This document shows positions 36,171 to 48,524 of a DNA stretch of 54,584 nt, piece after piece. Each line of letters begins with the position of its first letter. The first letter of the stretch is position 1. The notes beneath the pieces are model-generated. The model was given only the letters and a program-made list of their open reading frames with translations. It was not told where the DNA came from and searched no databases. The stretch comes from Heterotrichella gracilis (lineage: Eukaryota > Sar > Xanthophyceae > Tribonematales > Xanthonemataceae). Made by a program: the position numbers and the translations under genes. The stretch lies in contig JAULBX010025919.1 of the NCBI GenBank assembly GCA_032358255.1, forward strand, positions 1 through 54,584, written 5' to 3'.

Positions 36171-39100
36171 ATGGCTACACCAGTGGTGAAGTGGCGAGTG
36201 TTGGCCGTCTACAGCTGCGCAAGCGCCGAGTCTGTGCTAGGCTCCGATGAGAAGGGGCTGGGGGCGATCGAGGAGTTTTCTGACATGTCAGGCTCTGATG
36301 CGGAGGTGCGTTTTGGCCTGGTGAACAAACGTCAGCTAAGCTTCCTGTACGAAGCTGCAACAACCTTATGAGCTTGTGCAGTGGCAATGGACCCAACCAG
36401 TGCATGCCAAACTGGGACCAACTGCAACACAGTGGTAGCAGCCCCCTTCAACTGGCACAAAATCCAACAGCCTATGTGGCTTCATATAGGAACGTGCGTT
36501 CGCCCGACGGGTTGTTGTTAGACACATCTTGCATCATTTCTGACCCAACTTGTGAAGAGTGGATGAGCAATGAGGGGGGGTGCAGAAGCCCCAAGGTTGG
36601 ATGTGGTCACCACTACTTTTGCTGAAACGTCTAGTGTGTTGCAGATCCACGTGTTGAAGCAACCAAGCCTTGTGGACGTTCGACAAGAGCTGCAAGACTG
36701 GAAGCCCAACCTTGTGTACCTTTACAGCAGAGACCAGCCAGAGACAGAAGGAGCCAAACACATCAACCTTGCTCCTTTCATGATAAAGGAAACAAACTTT
36801 GACACAGGTAGGACTCCTCTTGGCCAGCCCAGCTAGAGCTAGCTGTCGTTCTTTGCATGCTAACCATACCTCGACCTGCAACATGACCGTTGCACAGGAT
36901 CACCTGCGAGCTTGCAGGCAGACAACCTGACCTGGCTCTTTGACGGCGTTGATGGTGTGGACACTGTGTACCTGGACTTTGCACGCAGTGAAGAACAAGG
37001 TATGCTGCCCGGCCTGTAGAAACAAGCTGCTTGCTACTGTCTGTCATTCCAGTCACTCCTAACGTTGCTAACCTGTGTATGGGCGGTTGCCATTCATGGC
37101 AGCGGTCGCTTGCTATCCAACTGTCATCTTGCTCACTGCTAACTCCCTTTGCTGTGTGCAGCCAATGCCGTTCGCGCCAAGGGGGTTCCCAGCGTGATCT
37201 ACTGGGCCGCAGCGGTGCCAGCCGATGCCAAGGTAGCAGCCCTGTTCAGCAGGGTGGTGTTTGCCTTCCTGCGCAACCCAACAGTGTCAGCAACAGAGGT
37301 GCGTAGCAGGGCCTTCGGAGTCACGGCTTGGTACCTGTTTTCACCAGCCATGCAGTTTCACTAGTGGTGTGGTTAGTCACTTCGTTGAGCCCCTCCAGTG
37401 TTAGCTCTGGCGTTGACCTACCACTACTGCTGTCTCTGGCTTATCACTAACACTGCCACAGGCGTATCATGAGCGCTGGCATAAACTGTCAACCCCATGC
37501 GCTGCAGGCCTATGCGCTGGCGAACCACGCGGTGCAAGTGCACTGCACCGCCCTCGCGGCAGGCAAGCAGCAGGCCCCGGCACTGCCCAGCATGGCCTCC
37601 CGCACGCCTCCCAACCTGCCCAACAATTCCTCGGTGCCGCTGCCAGTGCTGGAGGTGCGGTAATGGAGTGCTCCCACTTTTGTCACAGTCGCAAGCACGT
37701 CAGCAGTGCGGCCATTTTGGCAGGCGCCCTGTGCACAGCTTATACCCCATCTGCTAGAATCAAGATCATTGGTACTCAGTGCGGCGGTGCCCCTATACCA
37801 TGAAAGTGGTGAAATCTGGCGTGCATGGGTCCATTCAGGGGGCAGACCTCACCCTGGCGGATGTTGCTGATGCACGCCTGCTTGGAATTGGGAGGCGCTT
37901 TCTGCCAGGAACTCCCATGTGGACCTTTACCATGGTATGTTGACAACAGGCATTCTTGGGCCCTTGCAGGGGGTGGATTTGAGCAGGGGAGTGGCTGCTG
38001 CCATCCCTGGGTGGGAGGATGTGAGGCTGCTTGCGCCACATGCAGAGCTGCGCCTGCTGGTGTGCGGCCAGGCCTCGCTCATTGATGCACACCGGCTCAG
38101 GTAAGCCTTGGGGTGGGGCCAGGCCTGAATGGTTGATGCACACAGCGTCAGGTACGCAATGGCAACACAGGCATGCAGGTGGTTGCCTAATGAATGCATT
38201 CCAGCCATTTAGCTGCCAGCCTTGCACAGTTTTGCGCCATTCAGGGTTGCGGGCGTTGCCCCCTCCTCCTCCCCATTTCAGATACGCAGCCAGGCTGACA
38301 TGCTGCAGTTGGCACATGCAGCTTCTTCGAAGAGGTGCTGCATGCCATGCTGGTCAAGGAATATTTAGGTGTAGAGATTTCCATCCCCTGGCTTGTAATT
38401 AGGTTTCTCCCCTTAGCCAAGCTAGGTGTAATATCATCTTTGGCAATGTCAGCACAACATGAGGTCATGCTGGTCAGGGAATTGTGCATCTGTTCAGTCA
38501 GGGGCATCCATTAGGAGTAGAGATTTCATCCCTTGGCCAATGATTTAGGTTTCTCCCCTTAGCCTCAGAAAGAAGGGTGGAATAGGGGACCATGGCTCGC
38601 ACCATGGCACCGTGACCAACCAGATCCTCCCAGGTGTTGTTTTATACTCTGGACATGTCAGTTCAGCATGGTGCCATTTGCGTCTGCAGCTTTCTGGGAG
38701 AGGCGCTGCGGGCCATGCTGGTGATGGAGATGCGCCCTTGTCCAGTCATGGGTGTATGTACACAGGGACATGAGTGGGGTTTACCTCCCTGGCTGTTTTT
38801 ACGTAAGGTTCCACCCCTCCTCTAACATAGGGTTTGGTGTCACACCCTTACATGTGTCACTTGTGGCAAGGTGATAGGCTGACATACTGGTTTTGGCACA
38901 CGCAGCTTCCTGGGAGAGGCGCTGCGGGCCATGCTGGTGATGGAGATGCGCAGCCTGAGCGTGAGCCACATCATGCCATGCGACAAGACGCCGGCGCACC
39001 TGCCCCCAGGCTCGCATGCTGTGCGGTGCGACATTCGCAGCGTGGGCGGCGCGTCAGCCACCGTGGTGTTGGGCGGGCCCAGCAATGGTAAGCCTAAACA

Positions 39101-41760
39101 CAGGGGGTACAGCTGGTTGCACCTAATGGGTTTCTTGTGGCCATCTTTGCATGCTGCGCGGCGTGGGTGGGGCGTCGGCCACAGTGGTGTTGGGCGGGCC
39201 CAGCAATGGTAAGCCTAACCAAAGCATGCGGTTGTGTATCCGGTAACCATGTTCTGCTGGAGCTTTTTTCATGGTGGTGGGTTGGAACAGCAGATGTCTG
39301 GACATGGTCGCGATCGCAGCCAGCATGCATGCACCCCATCCGCTGCATGCACCCAGCGCCCACCGCCCTCCGCAGCTAAAAAATTAACCACTTAACTATA
39401 GTTAGTTAACAATTGCTCGCACGTAAAATATAGTTTTATAATTTCATATTTGATTAATTAGGGGTTAGGGTTTTATCTTTGCTGCGTGACCCCCACATTG
39501 CTGTGCATTACAGTGGTGAGCAACCACGCGCTGGTGGAGCACGCCCTGCGCCAAACCCTCGTGGCCGACGCGCTCAGCCTGCAGTTCAAGCTCCCACCCC
39601 CAGGCTTCCCCGCCCCCGTGGCGCGCACCTCCACCGCGGTGGCCTGCGGCACCTCGGTGGTTGATGCGCTGGTTGTCACCTCCGTGTGGGCGGTGCACAC
39701 GCTGCGGACCCTATGCCAGGACTCGGGCTACAGGGGCCTGGTGGCGCTGGGCATCGGCGCCGTGGGCGGCACGTCGGTGGCGGGCTTTGGGGCGAAGGAC
39801 GCGGCACGGTGAGTTAGCGGTTAATTACCAGCAATTCCGGCAAATTACACGCTGGTGTCAGATGGGCAGCCAGCCTTGCACATGTGTCGCTTGGCGGTTG
39901 GTATTGGCATTAAGTATACCAGTTGGTCTTGCGCGATCTGAAATCCTGGAGGATCAGGTAAGCCCATGTGAACGTTGGCTTACCTACCTCATATCTCTTG
40001 CCCCATGTACTGCATATGGTCATAGACAGGTCAAATACACGCATTTTTTATTTTTTTAAAATCACAGTGTATTTATTTATCTGTCCCACCAGGTACAAGG
40101 CCGTCATCGAGGCAAACCCGTCGCCAAAACCTGCGCCGCTCCCGCACCCCTCCTTCCCCGTCCCCTCGGGCCCCGCGTCCTACAACACCTCCCTTGCGCC
40201 CTCACGCCCCGGAGGCCCTGGCCCTGGCGCGCCCAGGCAGCTGAGCGGCACCCTCAACGGGGCGGGACCCAGTGAGCCCTCGGAGGTGTTTGTGCGGGGC
40301 GCTGAGCAGGTGGAGGTGCAGGCCCCTGGCCCAAGCAGGGAGCGCAGCGTCTGGGTCACTGGCAGGTACATTCCCCTGTATGGTTTTGACCCTAAACCCT
40401 AAAGCAAGGAGACGCAGTGTCTCCAATACTGGCGGGTCCATCGCCTAACCCCTAAACCCTGGAGCAGAGAGCGCATTGCTTGGAATACTGATGGATACAG
40501 TCCCTGGTACCCAACGCTTTTCTTCCCATTGTATGCTGTGGCAATGCAGCCCTACAACCCAGCCAATCTGGTGCATTGTGCAGTTGTACTTGCCCTCGCA
40601 TCCCCCCACCCCTCTTCACTCATTCTATCAATTCAACATGCTGTGGCGGTGCAGGCCAAACACCCTGAACCCTTAACCCTACATGCTGTGGCGGTGCAGG
40701 CCGCCGATCCGGGAGTGCTCACGCACCGAGTTCATGAAGGACCTGTGCGCCTTTTTGGCCGCTAAGAACCCCGGCAAGGTGTACAACCCCGCCACCTTCC
40801 CCGATGCGGTGCTGAACGGGGCCCAGCTTGATCTGTACAACCTGTACCGGGAGGTGGTCACGCGTGGCGGCTACAACGTGGGCAATGGTATTAACTGGAA
40901 GGGCCAGGTGTTCTCCAAGATGAAGAACTTCACGGTCACGTGCGTGCGCTGCTGGCTCTGGTTCTCTCGCAAAATTACAAAAATACAAAATTACAAATGG
41001 TGAATTTAACATATTGGCATTTCTATGGGGGATCATGCGTGTGTGCTTGCTCTATGAAATTAAGTAATTAAATATGTAGTGCAATGTATAGTGAACAAAA
41101 AGTATCAAACATACTGTGCAAAGGTGGCTGCCGTTCTGGTTGCCGTTCAGGAAAGCCCTTCCTCTGTAATCATACTAAAACTCGTTCCCCCTGCAGGAAC
41201 AAGATGACGGGCGTGGGCAACGCGCTGAAGAAGCACTACATGAACTTCCTGTTTGACTACGAGCAGGCGCACCCGCATGACATCATCAGCGACACATGCA
41301 CAATCTGCAAAGGTGGGGATCGGAGGTTACAATTCACTATGCCCATATGATTGACACTTACATAGGTATATCATTTACACCTCTTTTTTGTTGACCCTGA
41401 GTAAATTAATAATAGGAAAACATAGAGCACAGGCGGATTTGTCAATCCTATTGATTTTGGCGGTCTCACGCCATCTGCTGCATCTTGCATTTGCCTCTGT
41501 TACCGTTCTTTGTGCTGAATTGATGTATATGCTTAATTATCAACTAACTCTTAATAATCATTTGTTATCGCGCCTGTCTGGCTGCAGGTGGTGACGAGAT
41601 GGCCAACGACTGGATTAGCTGCGACGTGTGCGACGCATGGGTGCACTTCAGCTGCGACAAGCGCTCCTACCTGGGCAACTTCAAGGACTTTGCCAAGGGG
41701 TCGGGCAAGTCGTACACATGCCCCACATGCCATGAGGCCAAGAAGCAGCGGATGGCATAA
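36171..41760 (+). CDS. ARID-PHD chromatin protein (plant ARID4-like)
   Basis: Thirteen phased exons (36171-36305, 36645-36807, 36898-36999, 37162-37298, 37508-37654, 37839-37934, 37970-38100, 38906-39087, 39514-39808, 40093-40365, 40700-40939, 41197-41312, 41588-41760) give 729 residues. The N-terminal half (HVLKQPSLVDVRQELQDWKP; AKGVPSVIYW) and GTSVVDALVVTSVWAVHTLR resemble, from memory, the conserved region of Arabidopsis At3g43240. An ARID/BRIGHT DNA-binding domain spans about 555-670 (RTEFMKDLCAFLAAKNPGKV; LYNLYREVVTRGGYN; ALKKHYMNFLFDYEQ). A C-terminal PHD finger follows with full C4HC3 spacing (CTIC, CDVC, HFSC, CPTC). Such proteins bind DNA and histone H3 tails within nuclear chromatin complexes. 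The Pro-rich linker 470-550 is disordered. Echoes of exons 8 and 10 lie in the introns. Exon 6 is the least certain. Confidence 0.93.
38300..38740 (+). repeat. Upstream echoes of ARID-PHD exon 8
   Basis: The start of exon 38906-39087 (SFLGEALRAMLVMEMR) has an almost perfect copy with its acceptor at about 38680-38735 and a decayed copy at about 38300-38350. The flanking intron text (GGTTTCTCCCCTTAGCC) is also repeated near 38401 and 38548. Confidence 0.88.
39150..39216 (+). repeat. Downstream echo of ARID-PHD exon 8
   Basis: The last 60 or so bases of exon 38906-39087 (GGASATVVLGGPSN) and the GTAAGCC donor are repeated almost unchanged. Use of this second donor would need a new acceptor, and none is obvious. 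Confidence 0.88.
40400..40700 (+). repeat. Echoes of exon 10 end and exon 11 acceptor
   Basis: Two copies of the end of exon 40093-40365 (SRERSVWVTG part) lie at about 40402-40442 and 40459-40500. Two or three copies of the ATGCTGTGGCGGTGCAGGCC acceptor region lie at about 40532, 40639 and 40684. CCCTAAACCC and CCCTTAACCC motifs occur between them. Confidence 0.82.
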
Positions 41761-42754
41761 GGGTTTCCCTAAACCTTGGACAGGGAGGCAATGTATGGGT
41801 GGTGGGGCATTGTACAGGGGTGGGGCGATCGCCTGTGGATGTTGAGTGATGGTTTGTTTGTAATTGGGTTTGCATGTGAGTGAATGGGGGCATTTGGGGT
41901 GTGTTTGGCTGCTGCAAAGCAAATTGCATGACGGTGCATTTGGCATATGATTCTGACAGTTTACAACGCAATGGTGCGCAAGCCATTTGACAGGGGTTGT
42001 GCATACCCCAAATGTGTTTGTTGTTGGCAATGCCCCGACGGGGCGCAACGCGCACCATTATGAGTGCAATTGGACAGCTTCATGCTTTTGTTTCAACACG
42101 TTGCCTAATCTATGATAGTATGCTGATACGCCTTTTGTTTGTATGGGTATGCTGGTAGACTGGTCAAACAAATTGGACTTGATGTCCAGACAGCCCGGTG
42201 GACCACATGAGGTTCCAGGTATTTACAGTGTATGGTACCTGGAATTGACTCCAGTGCGTGGTACACCTTCCCCTCGGCAATCAATCTGACGCAGCGATTG
42301 CAGTGTTGGTTTATGTTCTTTATATCTGTCCTGATAATGTTTTGTTCAACGTGCACTGGGTGACGGATATATGGATAGCCAAGCCATTGGGAATTGACAT
42401 GAAGGTTCACCATTGGATACCAGTGCGTTGACATGACAGTCCCCATGAGCATCATGGAGATGCTGCATTGAGGCTGAACCAGGCGGCAGTTCAGAATCTG
42501 GTGCACCCTGATGTGTAACGTACACAAAACACAAGACCGGTTGCCGGCGGGCTCTTATTGGCAAACAGCACGGTGGGCTGCAACTCTGAGCCTGGCCCAT
42601 TGGCCCACAACTTTATCATCCTGGCAAGCCCATATCAAGCCTGGGACAACGCCGCAGAACGCCTAGGTTTTCCATGGGTCAATGATATACCAATTGCTAC
42701 GGTAAACAATTCCTGTTTGGTTCAAGTGGGTACCCCATGAATTTTTTGCTGCCC
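41761..42754. other. 3' region between convergent ARID-PHD and Erv1 genes
   Basis: No gene supported. It should hold the 3' UTRs of both genes; a chlorophyte-type TGTAA poly(A) signal candidate is at 41859-41863. Confidence 0.5.
41859..41863 (+). terminator. Candidate TGTAA polyadenylation signal
   Basis: TGTAA is the usual poly(A) signal of Chlorophyceae and lies about 100 bases after the ARID-PHD stop. The match is only five bases, so chance is likely enough to keep confidence low. Confidence 0.4.
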
Positions 42755-43924
42755 CTAGTCGCACGACCCATCCGGCGGACCCTCCCCCCACCGCACCCCC
42801 ACCGCCCCGCAGTCAAACGCAGGCTTGCCCAGCATGCGGTTCACATCATTGTGGTACATGCACAGCCACCGCTCCAGCGCCATCCTGCTGCCCACAGCCG
42901 GAGGGTGCTCCCGCACATACACCTCGCCATGCTCCCGACAGCTCTCGCAGGGGTAGAGCTGCGTTAGGGACGCCACCAGGTTGCTTGCAGCTGTCTGTTG
43001 GGGTTCCGAGGGTTTGGTAGGGTAATAGGCTGCCACGCTGTGAAGAAAGGCCCATGTTGAGGACCCTAGCTCGTGGTAATCGGGGGGGCAGGGGGTGGAG
43101 GAGGAGGAGAGCCGGTGGAGGCGGATGCTGGAGGCGGAGGGATCGATGATGCCGCCGGCCTCGTACCTGCATGTTGATCATCAGTTTAAATGCATTCCAG
43201 CAGTACAGTCAGGATAGGTGGACAGGTACAGGCATTGCAGGCAGATGACTAGTCAGCCAGGATTTAGGGTTTAGGTATGGATGCGGCGCCAAGCAGTCCT
43301 TTTCATGCAGCTGCTGATCTCGCACATGTTTCAGGTCTAGCTGCATGTGGGGCGGCGCATCTGGGATTGATGGCGGTAAGGGGGCAGGGTGGTGCCTTTG
43401 GGTGGGTGAGGCGGGTGGTGGGTGGCATGCGGTGGCATGCGGGTGCCACATGCCATGCTGTGCATGCTCAGCCCACAGCAATTCCAACCTCGGGACTAAT
43501 GAAAATCATGCATCTACACAAATTTGTGCATTGCTACGCTAAACCGTATCTTGCAACCATGCTTCGATAAGCGACATGGTTTGCAGGTTCTGTAACCAGC
43601 GGGCACCTACCGTAGTTTCCCTTCACTCTCTGCCTGACCCTCCGCTTGTGAAGCAACTTGACTAGGTGTCCCCCCCCTATCACCTGATGTCGTTTCTGTA
43701 GCGGAATTGTCCACCTGGGATTTGATATTGCTTGTGCCAGCTTTACCCGAGGGCGCAGCGCTGGGTAGGGCCTTGCTGGATGCAAATAGCAGGCCACGCA
43801 CGTTGTTGCACACCCTGCACGCCTTGTCCTTCAGTCCCTCGGAGCTGGATGGTGCAGATCCAGAAGCGGATGGTGCCTCGCCTGCAGTGGGGCAAAGTAG
43901 CTGCTTGGCTTTGTTGCTGTCCAA
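42755..43924 (-). CDS. ERV1: Erv1/ALR FAD-linked sulfhydryl oxidase
   Basis: Two phased exons (sense 43924-43611 and 43166-42755) give 241 residues. In mitochondria this flavoenzyme reoxidises Mia40 in the intermembrane-space disulfide relay and passes electrons to cytochrome c or oxygen. The Erv/ALR domain is complete: ELGSSTWAFLHSVAAYYP (FAD contacts W, H), the redox pair C178/C181 in LYPCESCREH, and LCMYHNDVNRMLGKPAFDC. An upstream pair C36/C39 (ACRVC) lies in the flexible N-terminus. The C-terminus ends RWGEGPPDGSCD like animal ALR; as I recall, plant Erv1 has a Cys-x4-Cys pair in this place. The long first exon beyond C39 is Ser/Thr/Gly-rich and disordered. The 5' flank is shared with the divergent TPR gene. 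Confidence 0.95.
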
Positions 43925-44760
43925 GGTTGACTAGTAAAATTCAAGGTGACGTTCCCGCACGGTGCAGCACTGAAATATGGCATTGGACGAGAGCAGTTAC
44001 TTACTCATGTCGTCGATATATGCTTGGGCTGCCGGAATCTGCTCACGAGCTGGGCTGCTCACAAGCTGCGCTGCCTAGGTGGGTGCCTCAGTGCGCCATA
44101 TGCATGCATATTATAAAAGCGACATAACATAGGACTTTAGTGGTTTAAAGTGCACTAACAAGGGAGACTGTCAGACGTGAGGCCCTTGGAGCTTGTATAC
44201 AACAACCCGCCGGTTGTTCATACGTTGTACACAATAGTCAACAATGGCCAATGCCAGATGCGAAGCGCCACACAAAGGAGACCCAAGGTACACTTGGAAG
44301 TAGCCTACGTAAGGATAAGACTGTGCCCAAGTTGGAATACGAGGGTCGACGTTATTTGTGTCGAGCCAAAATAGCATTTTCGTGGTCAAAAAGCCCGCCG
44401 AGGTGGCCGTCGAGTGGCCGCCGAGTCCGCCGTTGTAGACGCAGGTGAATGTTTAAATCCTACAACCCAGAAAGTCGCTCCATCTTACCCTGTACTGAAC
44501 CCAACAACTCCGCAGCTGGCTAGTGCATCTGGGCTCCACGCTTCAAGTGTGTCCTGCTGCTGCTCTGCCTACCTGCTTTGCCTGTCATTTGCTGCTCAGA
44601 CCGACATTTGCGTTTAAAACCACCCTTTAAAGATCTTGCAACAGTCCCTCTGCAAGGGTTCTTTCAGCCTTTTAAATCACCGTGACGCTCTATTTCTGCC
44701 CCATTGTTGGTGTTTGTTCTTAAAACTGTGGGACCGGACGTTGCACCCTACTTTCCAGCA
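43925..44760. promoter_or_regulatory. Divergent region, Erv1 and TPR genes
   Basis: About 840 bases between two head-to-head starts. No core promoter motif or gene is identified with confidence. An in-frame upstream ATG for the TPR gene lies at 44704. Confidence 0.45.
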
Positions 44761-47298
44761 ATGCTTGCCGGTCCCATGCAATGTGTGCCAGCCTGCAGCG
44801 TGGTGGCTAGTGACTCAGCACTGCGCAAAGCCTCGTCATTGGTCCCTGGCTCAGCTATTGCCCTGAGAAGGTTGCAGCGAAGTAGGCAGGTCAATAGCCC
44901 TTCCACCCTCGTTGCCAGCTATTCCAAGGAGCCACGAGATGGGTTCCTGCTTGACAAAGCGGCGTCCAGCTTCGCAAAAGGTGGGGCAGGTTGCCTTCTG
45001 TACACGCCCACTGACGAGGAAAAAGTGTCTCTCCTTGCACTGTTCTCGCAGTGCAGTGGGTTGCAAACCTCGCATGGTTGTGGGTACACGTCAGCTTGTC
45101 CGTGCTGGACCACAGCTTCCCATATGCATGCTGTGCACAGAGCTGGTCCTAAATACATAGAAAATGGCAGCTGTAGATCATCCAGGCGGTGCCAATCTCT
45201 GGTCCCAACTGCGGGTATTGTAACGTAATACCCTCTCGATGAGCGGTGCTTGTCCCTCCTACCATAAGCTAGCCAGTGTGGCACCAACCTGACATGTCAG
45301 ACACCACCCCACTGGTTCACCTCCTTATATGCATGCATACAGTCCAGCCCAGAACGTTCCTGCTGTGCTTGCACAGGGGTGGAGGCTGGCATCGATGACG
45401 ATGATATAGTGGCCCAGCAATTGGGTGCAGCGTCAGCAAACGACCTGAACAACACGCACCTTGAGTACCTGGACAAGATCAAGTCCAAGCTTGCAGAGGT
45501 GCGTTTGCCTCCCAACCTCACTGCCCAGGTTCCCTTTTGCCCTGTCAGGAAAGTGATAGCAGTGGCAGACCATTTGAATACAATACGAAAGTGGGCTGTT
45601 GCTTGCATTATCCAGTTCTAGGTGGGCTGCAATTGCCGGCCAGAGGTTGTCACACAGGGTCGCCAGGACAGGGCTGACTAACTATGCAATGCTGGATGCA
45701 AGTGCTGATCATCCATGTGGGTGCTTTCCAACGGGCACTGCAGCTGGGGAAGGAGCTCCAACTCTGGCTGTGTTTAGTAAATTGCCTTTTATGGAATCGT
45801 GTATTGTCATAATATATTACAAAACGTTAAATGCTGCCGTGCATGTGTGTGCAGCGGGCCGAGCAGCTGAGGAAGGAGCAGGAGGCAAGGGCGGTCAAGT
45901 TCCAGCAGGGCAAGCGCGCGTACGAGGGAGGCCAGTACACCGCATCTGTGCAGTTCTTTGAGAGGGCGCTGGATGAAGAAGGGCCCTTCAGCCAGTTTGG
46001 TGGGGAGATACAGCTGTGGCTGGCGCTGGCATACCAGGTGCGGGGTACATACAGCACTCATGGAGACACACATCACACATGGTGGGAGTTGGAGTGTGTC
46101 AAGCGGGTGCAGCACATTGGTCACCTGCTTTCAATTCAGATTTACTCTTATAGCGGTGTTCCCGAGAAGATGAGCAAAATCTTGATGGCTGGAGTTTAGG
46201 CGATTTGCGATGTAATTTTGGTTGTGGTGTGTGTGACAGGCGTGTGGTAGGGAAGAAGACTGCCTGGACCTGTACCGGGACATGGAGAAGACGCACCCGA
46301 TACCCTCGATTCGGAGACAGGCAACGAGCCTGAGGTTCATCTTGGAGGCCCCCAAGCTTGAGATAAACCCAGATGAGCGGGTGCAGATCCCAGTGCTGTA
46401 CAACGCAGAGAAGAACAGGTACTGAAATTAGAAGTTCGTTATTTATCAGTTACATGTATGGTGTTTGGTAGGGTAGAGGGGGCAAAGGGGGTAGGTAAGC
46501 CAAGGGCCACATGGGCTGACTTACTCCAGCAGGACCTCAAGTCGCGTGGGATCAATAAGTGGTTCAAACAGTGCCAGGAAAGAGCTGCGTGGCGCCGCAT
46601 ATGCAAGACCGACTGCTAATCTGACTGTATTGCTGGAATGCATGTAACTAACTAACTAACATGCTTTCCAGCAATGCAGTCAGATTAACAGTCAGTCTTG
46701 CACATGTGGCGCCAAGCAGCTATCTCCCGGCATTATGCATACCATCTATTGATCGCACCCAATCTGAGGTCATGCTGCGTTAGGTCAGCCCATGGGGCCC
46801 TTGCCAGGTATTGTGGTGCACTCCAGCAATCCCTGTGTCTCCAGTGCTTCCTTGTCCTGGTGGGACGCACTGGTGGGAAACAACGTTTCAAGCACGGCAT
46901 ATCATGGGCTGGCCTTGGCAGTACGTCAGCAAATTGTGTGCACAAATCGCCAGTACCTGAATAAACAAAACAGAGTAAAGTCAATAAGTAAATAATGTAA
47001 TGAAGGCTTGAACGAAGATGGAGATCTTTTTCTGAAAGTACCTAATCAGTAGTGTCGCACTCAATTCTACCCAATGGCACCTGCTTACCACCCTTTCCTG
47101 TTGTGCAGCAATGACAGGCTGACCATGAACCGGGCCAGGGCACCCCCGCGCAAGGTGGTTGAGAAGAGCTGGGAGGACGAGTTCCTTGAGAACTACAAGC
47201 CACCCGTGTGGATCCCCAACAAATACGTGCTCATTGCCACAATGATCACCGCCACGGGGCTGGCTGTGTACTCGGCTTGCCTTGCAAACGCCAGTTGA
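44761..47298 (+). CDS. Plastid-type TPR protein with C-terminal membrane anchor
   Basis: Five phased exons: 44761-44980, 45377-45498, 45855-46037, 46240-46418, 47109-47298, giving 297 residues. The first 60 or so residues (MLAGPMQCVPACSVV onward) are Ser/Ala/Arg/Val-rich, consistent with a plastid leader; ATG 44704 is an alternative start. A TPR-like unit follows: GKRAYEGGQYTASVQFFERA, then FGGEIQLWLALAYQ and CLDLYRDMEKTHPIPSIRRQ, then LRFILEAPKLEINPDE. That order matches, from memory, a conserved plant and algal plastid family annotated only as TPR-like. The C-terminus has WIPNKYVLIATM followed by a hydrophobic stretch to residue 295, a probable membrane anchor. Role unknown; TPRs usually hold protein partners. 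Intron 4 carries a tail-to-tail pair of LINE ends. Confidence 0.82.
46480..46660 (+). mobile_element. LINE 3' end, plus-strand copy in an intron
   Basis: Encodes TWADLLQQDLKSRGINKWFK then QCQERAAWRRICKTDC and a stop (46617-46619), followed by the UTR and an AACTAACTAACTAAC tail (46646-46660). It is nearly identical to the copy at 1-134. It lies in intron 4 of the TPR gene, in the sense orientation. Confidence 0.78.
46659..46816 (-). mobile_element. LINE 3' end, inverted diverged copy
   Basis: On the minus strand it reads APWADLTQHDLRLGAINRWY, then (after an in-frame stop) CREIAAWRHMCKTDC and stop, i.e. the same LINE terminus with more changes. An open frame continues further out to 46984 and may be more of the element. 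Its tail abuts that of the plus copy, so the last 55 bases (46591-46645 and 46659-46713) form a near-perfect hairpin around the TAAC tail. Confidence 0.75.
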
Positions 47299-48524
47299 GC
47301 GATGGGTGAAATAAAAGAATTGATCATGTACCGAGATAAGTATGTGTACGCTGATCTGGCAGCTGTATCAGGGGATCGTTAGGATTTGTGAGGACTGTGA
47401 TTATATGCATGGGGTAGGGTGCACCCTTTGAGCGGTGCTGTGGTAGATGTAGGGGTTGTGACCCGTGCAGTGCTTGTTTGTGATTGGCGAGTGTTTGAAT
47501 TGCCCATTGTTCTGGGTACTGCCTGTTTCTTGTGAAATGCTGCAGGTGGTTCGTGCGGCTAAGCATTGCACGTGGTCGCCAAAACTTTTCTTCCCTAGCA
47601 TAGTGTTCACGCAGCGTGCTGTATTTGTCTGAATCAACTGGCGGTTGCCTGTATATGTATGTGATGTACCATAGCTGATGCGCTGCCAACCATTTTACCA
47701 ATGCCGTTTGCTTCAGTTAGGGGGAAAGTATTGAATGTGGCTGTCCTGATGTAGAATTGCAGCAGTTTTCTTGCTTTCGCTAGCTTTATGCGGTATCAAC
47801 CTTGGCCACTGAAACTTGATTACTTCCATCCCTTTGATCCTGAGCACCTACAACAACGGGTCTGGCTGGAAGCTGCACTGCGCTATTTACTTGATTTCAC
47901 CTAGTTGTGGCTGTATGTTCGTGTACTGTCTGTAAAGATGTTGTCTTGCGGGTTCTCGATTGTGCGCACTTGTGGTGTTTACATCTGGGCATCTGATTCA
48001 GCTGCTGCCTAATATCCATGTTGTACCCTGGCCTCCAATCTAGGGCCAGTGGCCCAGTGACGTCTGCCAGAAAGAGTTTTGGGAATCCCTGCTAGTATCA
48101 TTGCCGATGACACCCGGGGTATCACTGAAGCAGCACGACTCATCCGATGTGATATGACATTGTCGTACCCTAAGGGTTTATGGCCCACTACCCTCTACCG
48201 GCACTGGAGAAAGTCCTGCCGAGTCTTAGCTTTTGCCAAAAGCTTTGAACACAGTTCTGTGTCCACAAAACTGCGTGAACTTCAACTGGGTCCAGTCACT
48301 TTCTCCGGGTAGGTCAGGGGCCATCACTTGCACTTGCATGCCAACTCCGTTTCCTCTCAGCTCTGTCAACTCGGTTGGTGGGCACACGGTGGTGTGTTGC
48401 GCAGTTGACATACGGTTTGCAGAACCACCGGTTTTTTCTGCAAGAATTCAGTGACCACCTTTAAAGTGTGTGATAGATCCACCCGTGAACCCCAAGAAAA
48501 CCAGCTTTCTACAGAAATGCTTGC
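47299..48524 (+). other. Spacer between TPR and kinase genes
   Basis: No gene supported. Expected to contain the TPR 3' UTR and the kinase promoter. Short open frames (e.g. 48079-48312) end in donor-like sites and could be 5' exons, but nothing decides this. Confidence 0.45.

Noticed and set aside
46733-46984. 83-codon minus-strand gene in the TPR intron
   Set aside because: Its C-terminal half matches the LINE terminus, so it is treated as part of the inverted LINE fragment, with an in-frame stop inside the motif.
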